From an uncultured beta proteobacterium (GTDB lineage Bacteria > Pseudomonadota > Gammaproteobacteria > Burkholderiales > Burkholderiaceae), in assembly GCA_903835865.1 (NCBI GenBank), contig CAILON010000215.1, positions 1 to 5,580 of the forward strand: a stretch of DNA of 5,580 nucleotides. Reading direction: 5' to 3'. Positions 1 through 5,580 of the stretch are shown here, piece by piece (within the stretch, counting starts at the first letter, position 1; each line of letters begins with the position of its first letter). A program made the translations under genes and the position numbers. Below the pieces are notes generated by a model, which saw only the letters and a list, made by a program, of their open reading frames with translations, ran no database searches and was not told the origin of the DNA.

Positions 1-753
1 ATTAATCACGTTCATGAGTACCTGGGTTCCATAAGTTGGCAATCCTTGCCCAGTCACGGCATGACCAGCCAATACAGCTTTTCCTGCGGTGGTAGCTGCC
101 ATAAATGCTTTTGGATTTTTAATATTCCCAACGCCTTTGGTTCCCCTGACTGCAATCGCTTTTAAATTTTTGCTACCCATCACAGCGCCAACACCAGAAC
201 GGCCTGCAGCACGATGTAAGTCATTCACAATCGCGGCATATAAGACCTGATTTTCACCAGCGAGCCCAATACATGACACGCGGATCTGTGGATCTTGATG
301 TTTGATTTTGATAGTAGGCTCAGTCTCCCAAACTGATCTACCCCAGAGATCGGAGGCATCAAGTAATTCTGCTTTATCGTTTTCAATATATAAATACACT
401 GGCTTAGGTGACTTGCCTTCAAAGATCACCATATCCCAACCAGCCATCTTTAATTCGGCACCCCAATAGCCCCCAGAATTTGAGCAAGCAATCGCACCAG
501 TCAGAGGACCTTTAGTAACCACTGTATAGCGGCCACCCGTAGAAGCCATCGTTCCAGTTAAGGGGCCAGTAGCCCAAATAATTTTATTCTCTGGAGAAAG
601 TGGATCAACCTTGGGATCCAACTCTTCAACCAAATATTTAGAAGCTAAACCTCTTGATCCTAAATACTCTTTAGCCCACTCCATATTGAGTGGTTCAGAT
701 TGGCAAGTGCCCTTGCTCAAGTTAACGCGTAGAAGTTTTCCAGCCCATGACAT
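1..753 (-). CDS. aorB: Tungsten-dependent aldehyde:ferredoxin oxidoreductase, catalytic subunit (AorB-like), C-terminal part off the left edge
   Basis: Reading from the ATG at 753 to the left edge gives 251 uninterrupted codons with no stop, so this is the N-terminal part of a protein that is usually about 600-620 residues long. The product starts [12 protein letters not shown] and carries AOR-family landmarks: ATGPLTGT (61-68), [14 protein letters not shown] (73-86), [12 protein letters not shown] (91-102), AGENQV (165-170), [29 protein letters not shown] (177-205). Residues 1-205 correspond to the family's N-terminal domain, which cradles the bis-pyranopterin tungsten cofactor. Asn92 and Ala182/183 sit where the Pyrococcus enzyme has its Mg-bridging Asn93 and Ala183. 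The [4Fe-4S] cysteines of the C-terminal domain lie outside the window. There is no signal peptide, so it is cytoplasmic. The expected reaction is aldehyde to carboxylate, possibly reversible. An AGGA sequence 8 nt upstream supports the start; the ATG at 748 is out of frame. It follows the polyferredoxin gene by 20 bp, as in Aromatoleum AorAB. The family is secure; substrate and exact subfamily (AorB versus YdhV-like) are inferred. Confidence 0.88.
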   Translation of the reverse strand, partial: MSWAGKLLRVNLSKGTCQSEPLNMEWAKEYLGSRGLASKYLVEELDPKVDPLSPENKIIWATGPLTGTMASTGGRYTVVTKGPLTGAIACSNSGGYWGAELKMAGWDMVIFEGKSPKPVYLYIENDKAELLDASDLWGRSVWETEPTIKIKHQDPQIRVSCIGLAGENQVLYAAIVNDLHRAAGRSGVGAVMGSKNLKAIAVRGTKGVGNIKNPKAFMAATTAGKAVLAGHAVTGQGLPTYGTQVLMNVIN

Positions 754-761
754 GATATTTT

Positions 762-765
762 TCCT
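762..765 (-). promoter_or_regulatory. Ribosome binding site of aorB
   Basis: The minus strand reads AGGA here, 8 nt before the ATG at 753, inside the 20-bp gap after the ferredoxin gene. It fixes the aorB start and implies translation coupled to the upstream gene in a single transcript. Confidence 0.65.
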
Positions 766-773
766 ATACTTTA

Positions 774-1250
774 TTAGTTAGCGTTATCTTGATTGCCGAG
801 CTTGTCGGCCCACTCACGCATCCTGTCCAAACCAGTCCAATCAGCATCTACATAAGTAATAGCTCCAGTTGGGCAAGCAGTCGCACAGGCAGGATCTCCT
901 CCACAGAGGTCACACTTTTGCACTTTGCCAGTGTCTTGCACATAATTAATCGTTCCGAATGGACAAGAAATTGTGCAGACCTTACAACCAACGCAAGTGT
1001 CATCTGAAACAACTTTGGCACCAGTTATCAAATCAACTCGAATAGCATCTACTGGGCATGCTTGAAGACACCAGGCCTCATCACACTGAGTGCAGGTATA
1101 GGGAACTTTTTTACCGGTTTTATGAAATTCAAATACCTTAATTCGAGATTTGGAGGTATTAAAGATCCCGTAATGCTCAAAGCTACAGGCCATTTCACAC
1201 TGAAGACAACCAGTGCACTTATCCGCGTTGATGTGCAGTGACTTTTGCAT
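774..1250 (-). CDS. aorA: Polyferredoxin with four [4Fe-4S] clusters, electron-transfer subunit of the aldehyde oxidoreductase (AorA-like)
   Basis: This is a 158-residue (about 17 kDa) protein with exactly 16 cysteines in four groups: C12-C15-C18-C22, C53-C56-C61-C65, C86-C89-C92-C96 and C113-C116-C122-C126. They fit four [4Fe-4S] clusters shared crosswise between ferredoxin folds, as in the DmsB/HycB-type electron-transfer subunits. Prolines follow C65, C96 and C126, as in CP-ending ferredoxin motifs. There is no twin-arginine or Sec signal and no membrane helix, so it should act in the cytoplasm. Its size, cluster count and position directly upstream of the AOR gene match AorA of Aromatoleum, which relays electrons between tungsten subunits and to a flavin subunit. 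The start has a good AAAGGA site 6 nt upstream. The C-terminus (after about residue 137) is a short charged helix-like tail. The polyferredoxin call is near certain; partnership with AorB is inferred from operon order and from the known pair. Confidence 0.88.
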   Translation of the reverse strand: MQKSLHINADKCTGCLQCEMACSFEHYGIFNTSKSRIKVFEFHKTGKKVPYTCTQCDEAWCLQACPVDAIRVDLITGAKVVSDDTCVGCKVCTISCPFGTINYVQDTGKVQKCDLCGGDPACATACPTGAITYVDADWTGLDRMREWADKLGNQDNAN

Positions 1251-1256
1251 GCCGAT

Positions 1257-1262
1257 TCCTTT
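1257..1262 (-). promoter_or_regulatory. Ribosome binding site of aorA
   Basis: The minus strand reads AAAGGA ending 6 nt before the ATG at 1250. This is a strong Shine-Dalgarno match at good spacing and supports the chosen start. Confidence 0.75.
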
Positions 1263-1290
1263 TGCTTATAAATGCAATTTTTTGCATATA
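1261..1290. promoter_or_regulatory. Candidate operator/promoter of aorAB: palindrome over a 20-bp-spaced direct repeat
   Basis: A perfect inverted repeat ATGCAA (1272-1277), spacer TTTT, TTGCAT (1282-1287) lies 22 bp before the aorA start. The same stretch holds a direct repeat, TTTGCTTATA (1261-1270) and TTTGCATATA (1281-1290), identical in 9 of 10 positions and exactly 20 bp apart. On the minus strand the second copy supplies a TATATG that could serve as a -10 element (1285-1290), giving a leader of about 28 nt. No convincing -35 box is present at 16-18 bp, which would fit an activator-dependent promoter. The sequence does not match FNR (TTGAT-N4-ATCAA) or CRP sites. The repeats are observed; the regulatory role is inferred. 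Confidence 0.4.
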
Positions 1291-1327
1291 GAAGAAGATA
1301 TTCAACGAAAAATCAGATGGCGCATAG

Positions 1328-1343
1328 CTAGGGAAAGCCCTAG
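1328..1343. repeat. Perfect inverted repeat CTAGGG-N4-CCCTAG in the secA-aorA gap
   Basis: CTAGGG (1328-1333) and CCCTAG (1338-1343) flank a four-base spacer AAAG. As RNA this is a 6-bp hairpin with a tetraloop; as DNA it is a two-fold symmetric 16-bp site. It is not followed by a T-run on either strand, so it is not a standard terminator. It lies about 57 bp upstream of the position where aorA transcription would start if the -10 candidate at 1285-1290 is right, which is a plausible activator position. The repeat is certain, its function unknown. Confidence 0.6.
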
Positions 1344-1359
1344 AAGCGGTATGGTTCAC

Positions 1360-1388
1360 CAAAAGAAATGGGGGCGCTAGGCCCCCAT
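1360..1388 (-). terminator. Intrinsic terminator of secA
   Basis: On the minus strand, 25 nt after the secA stop codon, an 8-bp perfect stem ATGGGGGC / GCCCCCAT (1368-1388) closes a 5-nt loop and is followed by the T-rich tract TTCTTTTG. The GC-rich stem plus T-rich tail is the classic rho-independent layout. CACC at 1357-1360 can also pair with GGTG at 1389-1392 across a 7-nt bulge. On the plus strand no T-run follows, so the element is directional. It separates the secA transcript from the aor operon, which therefore needs its own promoter. Confidence 0.85.
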
Positions 1389-1413
1389 GGTGCTTTATCA
1401 GTATTACCGCCAG

Positions 1414-4173
1414 TTAGGCGAGTGCACCGTGACAATTCTTATATTTCTTACCGCTGCCACAAGGGCATGGGTCATTACGACCAACCTTAGGTCCTGCACG
1501 CAAAGGTGTTGGAGTTAATTCCACCTCAGCGAGGTCTGCAGCGCTGGAAATAGAAGTGTCTGCATCCGCATGTTGATACTGCAGATCAGATAACTTAGCC
1601 AAATCCTCATTCAAGGATTCAGAGGCTTCATCTAGCTCACTAGCACTCCGGATTTGGACAGTCATGATGCTCTTCACAACGTCGTTCTTGATCACATCCA
1701 AGAATTCACCATACAACTCGAAGGCTTCGCGACGGTATTCTTGCTTAGGATCTTTTTGAGCATAGCCACGTAAATGAATGCCTTGGCGCAAATGGTCCAA
1801 GGCAGCCAAATGCTCACGCCAATGGGTATCTAAGCTATATAAAAGGACTGAACGCTCAAAGCCAGCAAACGACTCTCTGCCACTTAATTCGACTTTGGCA
1901 TCATATGTTGCTTTAGATGCTTCCAATACGCGCTCAATGATCTCAGCATCTTCTACTGTCTCAGCACTTTCAACCCATTTCTGTAAATCAAGGGAGAGAC
2001 CCCATTCACTTGCCAGTGCATTTTCCAGGCCAGCTAAATCCCACTGCTCTTCCATGGAATCTTGTGGCACATAAACAGAACATACCGTGCGAAGTACGTC
2101 TTCACGCAGATTAGTAATTAACTCCCCAACATCACTACTCTCTAAAACTTCATTTCTGAGGCGATAGGTTTCTTTACGCTGATCATTGGCAACGTTGTCG
2201 TACTCCAATAATTGCTTACGAATATCGAAGTTACGGCCCTCTACTTTGCGTTGCGCTGACTCAATGGAACGAGTCACCATGCCTGCCTCAATGGGCTCAC
2301 CATCAGGCATCTTCAAGCGCTCCATCACAGCGCGCAAGCGATCTCCAGCAAAAATACGCAAGAGGGGATCATCTAAAGAAAGATAAAAACGGGACGAACC
2401 TGGATCACCCTGACGACCTGAACGGCCTCTTAACTGGTTATCAATACGGCGACTTTCATGCCGCTCGGTACCGATAATGTGTAAACCGCCAGCAGCCAAG
2501 ACTTGATCATGAATACTTTGCCACTCATCCTGAAGTCCCTTGATCTTAGCGGCCTTCTCTTCACCAGATAAAGCTGGATCAGCTTCGAGCAAAGAGGACT
2601 GCTTGCCTACGTTACCGCCAAGCACAATATCCGTTCCACGACCTGCCATATTGGTAGCAATCGTGATCATCTTAGGGCGCCCTGCTTGCGCAATAATTTC
2701 TGCTTCACGCTCATGCTGTTTCGCATTTAAAACTTGATGCGGCATTTTGAGTTGATCAAGCAGTTTTGCAATCAATTCCGAGTTTTCAATCGAAGTAGTA
2801 CCTACGAGCACTGGTTGCCCACGTTGATAGCAATCTTCAATATCTTTAACCACGGCGTCATAACGCTCGCGCGAAGACTTATAAATCTGATCTTGACGAT
2901 CTTTGCGCTGACTAATTCTGTTTGGCGGGATCACAACGGTTTCAAGGTTGTAAATTTCTTTGAATTCGTATGCTTCTGTATCGGCAGTCCCGGTCATACC
3001 AGCCAACTTCCCATACATGCGGAAGTAGTTCTGAAAAGTAATCGTCGCTAAGGTTTGATTCTCATTCTGAATCGGCACGCCTTCTTTAGCTTCTACTGCT
3101 TGATGTAATCCATCAGACCAACGACGGCCCTGCATTAAGCGGCCAGTAAATTCATCAACGATGATGACTTCATTGTTTTGCACTACGTATTGTTGATCAC
3201 GGTGAAACAAGGAGTAAGCACGCAAGGCAGCGTACACATGGTGCATCAAAGTAATATTTTGTGGAGCATATAAGGAATTGCCATCATTTAAGGCTCCCAA
3301 CTCCACCAACACAGTTTCAGCCTTATCGTGACCTTGCTCAGTCAAATAAACCTGCTGAGACTTTTCATCAACCCAATAATCACCAGGCTTCTCAACACCA
3401 GTTCCATCAGCTTTTTCTTCGCCGATTTGCAAATTCAAATAGGAAGGAAGTGAATTGAGTTTGAGGTACAGATCTGTATGGTCATCAGCTTGGCCAGAAA
3501 TAATCAATGGCGTACGCGCTTCGTCAATCAAAATCGAATCGACCTCGTCAACAATGGCGTAAGCTAAACCACGTTGCACACGCTGACCTAAATCTTGCAC
3601 CATGTTATCGCGCAAGTAATCAAATCCAAATTCGTTATTTGTGCCGTATGTAATATCTGCTGCGTATGCTGCTTGCTTTGTAGTGTGATCCATCTGCGAG
3701 AGATTGATCCCTACTTGCATACCCAAAAAGTTATACAACTTAGACATCCACTCAGCATCACGCTGCGCCAAGTAATCATTCACAGTAACTACATGCACGC
3801 CCTTACCAGTGAGTGCATTTAAATACACTGGAAGCGTAGCAGTTAAGGTTTTTCCTTCGCCAGTACCCATTTCAGCGATCTTGCCTTGATGCAAAGCAAA
3901 GCCGCCGATGATCTGGGCGTCAAAATGACGCATCTTCATGACGCGGACACTGGCTTCGCGCACAACCGCAAATGCTTCAGGGGCGATGTCGTCCACCGAC
4001 TCGCCAGCAGCTAAGCGCGCTTTAAATTGCTCAGTTTTTGCGGCCAGTGCAGCATCATCCAAAGCTTGAAGGCTAGGCTCGAAAGCGCCAACCTTGGCAA
4101 CCACTTTGCGATACTGTTTTAAGAGGCGGTCGTTACGACTGCCGACCAGGGTTTTTAGAAGACCGATTACCAT
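1414..4173 (-). CDS. secA: Preprotein translocase ATPase SecA
   Basis: This complete 919-residue protein is close to the 901 residues of E. coli SecA. It powers passage of unfolded preproteins through SecYEG at the inner membrane. The N-terminus aligns without gaps to E. coli SecA (GSRNDR at 11-16 in both), which fixes the ATG at 4173; an in-frame stop lies upstream with no other start codon between. Domains in order: nucleotide-binding domain 1 with Walker A GTGEGKT (103-109, K108) and Walker B DEVD near 210; preprotein cross-linking domain from about 225 to 375; NBD2 with the [14 protein letters not shown] motif and the Arg-finger region ([17 protein letters not shown]); helical scaffold and wing domains ([39 protein letters not shown]). 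A flexible linker follows, and then the C-terminal zinc-binding tail C903-x-C905-x8-C914-H915, which binds SecB. No secM-like gene precedes it. No proper Shine-Dalgarno sits before the start: the nearest AAGGA is more than 20 nt away. Confidence 0.99.
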   Translation of the reverse strand: MVIGLLKTLVGSRNDRLLKQYRKVVAKVGAFEPSLQALDDAALAAKTEQFKARLAAGESVDDIAPEAFAVVREASVRVMKMRHFDAQIIGGFALHQGKIAEMGTGEGKTLTATLPVYLNALTGKGVHVVTVNDYLAQRDAEWMSKLYNFLGMQVGINLSQMDHTTKQAAYAADITYGTNNEFGFDYLRDNMVQDLGQRVQRGLAYAIVDEVDSILIDEARTPLIISGQADDHTDLYLKLNSLPSYLNLQIGEEKADGTGVEKPGDYWVDEKSQQVYLTEQGHDKAETVLVELGALNDGNSLYAPQNITLMHHVYAALRAYSLFHRDQQYVVQNNEVIIVDEFTGRLMQGRRWSDGLHQAVEAKEGVPIQNENQTLATITFQNYFRMYGKLAGMTGTADTEAYEFKEIYNLETVVIPPNRISQRKDRQDQIYKSSRERYDAVVKDIEDCYQRGQPVLVGTTSIENSELIAKLLDQLKMPHQVLNAKQHEREAEIIAQAGRPKMITIATNMAGRGTDIVLGGNVGKQSSLLEADPALSGEEKAAKIKGLQDEWQSIHDQVLAAGGLHIIGTERHESRRIDNQLRGRSGRQGDPGSSRFYLSLDDPLLRIFAGDRLRAVMERLKMPDGEPIEAGMVTRSIESAQRKVEGRNFDIRKQLLEYDNVANDQRKETYRLRNEVLESSDVGELITNLREDVLRTVCSVYVPQDSMEEQWDLAGLENALASEWGLSLDLQKWVESAETVEDAEIIERVLEASKATYDAKVELSGRESFAGFERSVLLYSLDTHWREHLAALDHLRQGIHLRGYAQKDPKQEYRREAFELYGEFLDVIKNDVVKSIMTVQIRSASELDEASESLNEDLAKLSDLQYQHADADTSISSAADLAEVELTPTPLRAGPKVGRNDPCPCGSGKKYKNCHGALA

Positions 4174-4202
4174 GGGATATTGAAGAAAATGAAGTCCTTG
4201 AG

Positions 4203-4231
4203 TTTATCACCCGCAACCCATTTTTTATGAA
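4203..4231 (-). promoter_or_regulatory. Candidate sigma-70 promoter of secA
   Basis: On the minus strand TTCATA (4226-4231, 4 of 6 matches to TTGACA) and GATAAA (4203-4208, 4 of 6 matches to TATAAT) are separated by 17 bp. Transcription would start near 4196, giving a leader of roughly 20 nt. The -35 element would overlap the dciA start codon. It is a weak match found by eye; the short divergent gap does require a secA promoter in or near here, unless secA is transcribed by read-through from lpxC across the opposing gene. Confidence 0.3.
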
Positions 4232-4730
4232 CTTTGCCTCTAAACCGAAACGCCAGCAAACTGCCCATGAATGGGTGGATTACCTTCGTGAATCTGAAGG
4301 CTTGGGGGGTATTTTGGCAAAGACCCAAGATCTAGCGAAACTGAAATCCACTCTGACTCGGGCCTTAACAGCGCTCGAATTAGGGCATCTTAGTCAAAAA
4401 ATAGAAGCTGGATGGCGTCAAGGCACCCAAAACGAGTTATTTTTGCTAGTGAGCAACGCTAGCATTGCGAGCCGTCTTCAACAAGTTTTACCTAGCCTAA
4501 TCAATGAGTTAGCTAAAAATGGTATGGTCTGCAGTGCGATTAAAGTACAACTGAAGCCAGCGCCAGCAAGTTGGGAAGTCAAACCCCGCATTGATGCCGG
4601 AGCAATGCAAAAACCGACTGGTTTTAATGAGGTGGCTAGATCTTCTTGGCAGGGATTGCTCGAAAAATTAGCACCTGACTCAAGTCTGCGCAAAGCAGTT
4701 GAGAAATTACTACAAAATAAACCTAAATAA
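4227..4730 (+). CDS. dciA: DUF721 protein, probable replicative-helicase loader DciA
   Basis: This 167-residue protein has no signal peptide or membrane segment. Residues about 30-112 fit the DUF721/DciA pattern: a leading helix, a short 'GW' segment (61-62), a strand with small residues (ELFLLVSNASIASRLQ, 70-85), an amphipathic helix (VLPSLINELAKNG) and a final strand ending IKVQLKP. This resembles the KH-like fold of the family. Residues 138-163 form a likely C-terminal helix. DciA proteins load DnaB at the replication origin in bacteria that lack phage-derived DnaC. Location between lpxC and secA is typical of betaproteobacteria and supports the family call. It is divergent from secA and ends 14 bp before the lpxC stop on the other strand. 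There is no visible Shine-Dalgarno before the ATG, and its frame stays open back into secA, but no in-frame ATG lies in the gap. The match is from pattern, so the call is moderate. Confidence 0.65.
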   Translation: MNFASKPKRQQTAHEWVDYLRESEGLGGILAKTQDLAKLKSTLTRALTALELGHLSQKIEAGWRQGTQNELFLLVSNASIASRLQQVLPSLINELAKNGMVCSAIKVQLKPAPASWEVKPRIDAGAMQKPTGFNEVARSSWQGLLEKLAPDSSLRKAVEKLLQNKPK

Positions 4731-4731
4731 T

Positions 4732-4747
4732 TGAGAGGAATTTCTCA
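4732..4747. terminator. Weak inverted repeat between the convergent dciA and lpxC ends
   Basis: TGAGA (4732-4736) pairs with TCTCA (4743-4747) around a 6-nt loop, in the 14-bp gap and overlapping the lpxC stop codon. Only the minus strand continues into a moderately T-rich stretch (ending in TTATTTAGGTTTATTTTG), so it could be a weak lpxC terminator. Five base pairs is marginal and the role is uncertain. Confidence 0.25.
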
Positions 4748-5580
4748 GAAAAAGAGGGGTTGACTCTCTTGAGAATAGGCTTCGGGGGCCTTATTGATAG
4801 AAAAAGTGCAAATTTCATAGGCACTTGGATCTTCTAACAGCTTACGCAATAAAGCGTTATTCAAAGCATGTCCCGATTTTTCGGCCACATAAGCGCCAAC
4901 AATTGGGTGCCCTACTAAATACAAGTCGCCAATGGCATCCAAAATTTTATGGCGCACAAATTCATCTTCATAACGCAGCTCTTCGTTATTCAAAATACGA
5001 TGCTCATCTAAAACGATTGCGTTATCTAAACTGCCACCACGGGCTAATCCCATTTCACGCAATGCTTCAACTTCGTGCGCAAAACCAAACGTGCGAGCAC
5101 GGCCAATTTCACTTCGATAAGCGTGCTCTGCAAAATCTACAATGAAGCGCTGACCAGTTTTATCCAGGGCAGGATGCTTAAAGTCGATTGTGAAATCTAA
5201 CTTGTAACCAAAGAATGGCTCTAATCGTGCAAGCTTGTCACCTTCTCGCACTTCAATCTGTTTTTTAATCACTAAAAATTGCCGCTGTGCCTCTTGCTCG
5301 GCAATACCAGCCGACTCCATAAGGAATAAGAATGAAGCGGCGCTACCATCCATGATAGGAACTTCTTCGCCATCCAACTCGATGAGCAAGTTATCCAGTC
5401 CCAAACCAGCACAAGCAGATAGCAAATGCTCCACGGTTGAAACACGTACCCCATCTTTTTGAATCACTGAGGCAAGACGGGTATCGCATACAGCTAAGGC
5501 AGAAGCCGGAACAACGGATTGCTCCGGCGTATCCACACGTACAAATAAGATTCCTGAATTTACTGGCGCAGGCTTAATGC
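4745..5580 (-). CDS. lpxC: UDP-3-O-acyl-N-acetylglucosamine deacetylase LpxC, N-terminus off the right edge
   Basis: The enzyme removes acetate from UDP-3-O-acyl-GlcNAc in the cytoplasm, the committed step of lipid A synthesis, using Zn2+. The window holds 277 residues to the stop. The frame stays open to the right edge, where the conserved [14 protein letters not shown] segment is read, so about 27 N-terminal residues are missing by comparison with E. coli. The GTG at 5536 that could pass for a start is an internal valine. In visible-residue numbering, the zinc ligands are H51 (STVEHL), H210 and D214 ([12 protein letters not shown]). The catalytic E50 and H237 (KSGHALNN) are present, as is the [10 protein letters not shown] motif (74-83). 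The spacing matches E. coli E78/H79/H238/D242/H265 with one residue deleted. All catalytic residues are intact. lpxC normally ends the dcw cluster after ftsZ, so ftsZ is expected to the right. Confidence 0.98.
   Translation of the reverse strand, partial: IKPAPVNSGILFVRVDTPEQSVVPASALAVCDTRLASVIQKDGVRVSTVEHLLSACAGLGLDNLLIELDGEEVPIMDGSAASFLFLMESAGIAEQEAQRQFLVIKKQIEVREGDKLARLEPFFGYKLDFTIDFKHPALDKTGQRFIVDFAEHAYRSEIGRARTFGFAHEVEALREMGLARGGSLDNAIVLDEHRILNNEELRYEDEFVRHKILDAIGDLYLVGHPIVGAYVAEKSGHALNNALLRKLLEDPSAYEICTFSINKAPEAYSQESQPLFF

Noticed and set aside
225..422. Minus-strand 65-codon frame near the left end.
   Set aside because: It overlaps the AOR coding sequence in another frame; the AOR frame is open through the whole stretch and clearly conserved.
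789..1007. Plus-strand 72-codon open frame antisense to the polyferredoxin gene.
   Set aside because: The minus strand encodes an intact 16-cysteine ferredoxin; the antisense frame has no family features.
1251..1413. A possible small gene, secM-like gene or small RNA in the secA-aorA gap.
   Set aside because: No open frame with a ribosome site was seen. The gap lies after secA rather than before it, so it cannot be secM, and its structure is accounted for by a terminator plus candidate operator repeats.
2734..3051. A 105-codon plus-strand open frame inside secA, the longest of several antisense frames across 1778-3822.
   Set aside because: It lies wholly antisense to a well-conserved SecA coding sequence, has no ribosome site worth noting and no recognisable domain; it is a shadow of secA codon structure.
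4825..5145. Plus-strand 106-codon open frame antisense to lpxC.
   Set aside because: It is a shadow of lpxC, whose zinc-binding and catalytic motifs are read from the opposite strand in this stretch.
5534..5536. GTG at 5536 (minus strand) as the lpxC start codon, giving a 263-residue protein.
   Set aside because: The frame stays open to the window edge and encodes the conserved [14 protein letters not shown] segment of LpxC before this codon, so the GTG is an internal valine and the gene is cut by the window end.

Overview
The window looks like a chromosomal segment of a free-living betaproteobacterium of the Burkholderiales, with a Polynucleobacter-like gene neighbourhood and moderate base composition. 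That assignment rests on the protein flavour (SecA, LpxC, a short DUF721/DciA protein) and on the lpxC-DUF721-secA order, and is an inference. There are five protein genes and no sign of rRNA, tRNA, CRISPR arrays or insertion sequences.

The right part (about 1360-5580) is the tail of the division/cell-wall (dcw) neighbourhood. On the minus strand lie lpxC (first committed step of lipid A synthesis; its 5' end runs off the right edge) and secA (the ATPase of the Sec translocase, complete, 919 codons). Between them, on the plus strand, is a small DUF721 protein, probably the replicative-helicase loader DciA. It is divergent from secA with a 53-bp gap and convergent with lpxC with a 14-bp gap. 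secA ends in a clear intrinsic terminator.

The left part (1-1250) is a two-gene minus-strand operon that belongs to accessory metabolism. It has a 158-residue ferredoxin-like protein with 16 cysteines arranged for four [4Fe-4S] clusters, followed 20 bp later by the first 251 residues of a tungsten-type aldehyde:ferredoxin oxidoreductase (AOR) that runs off the left edge. Size, cysteine pattern and order match the AorA-AorB pair of the bacterial multi-subunit AOR known from Aromatoleum. The oxidoreductase would convert aldehydes to acids (or the reverse) and pass electrons to the polyferredoxin. A flavin subunit (AorC) and cofactor genes would be expected beyond the left edge.

The 163-bp gap between secA and aorA (1251-1413) is the most structured non-coding DNA here. 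It holds the secA terminator, a perfect CTAGGG-N4-CCCTAG inverted repeat, and an AT-rich block with an ATGCAA-N4-TTGCAT palindrome overlaid on a 20-bp-spaced direct repeat just before aorA. These are good candidates for a regulated aor promoter. Nothing in the window demands a wholly new system. The most interesting content is the tungsten-AOR/polyferredoxin operon attached to a housekeeping cluster, and its putative control region.
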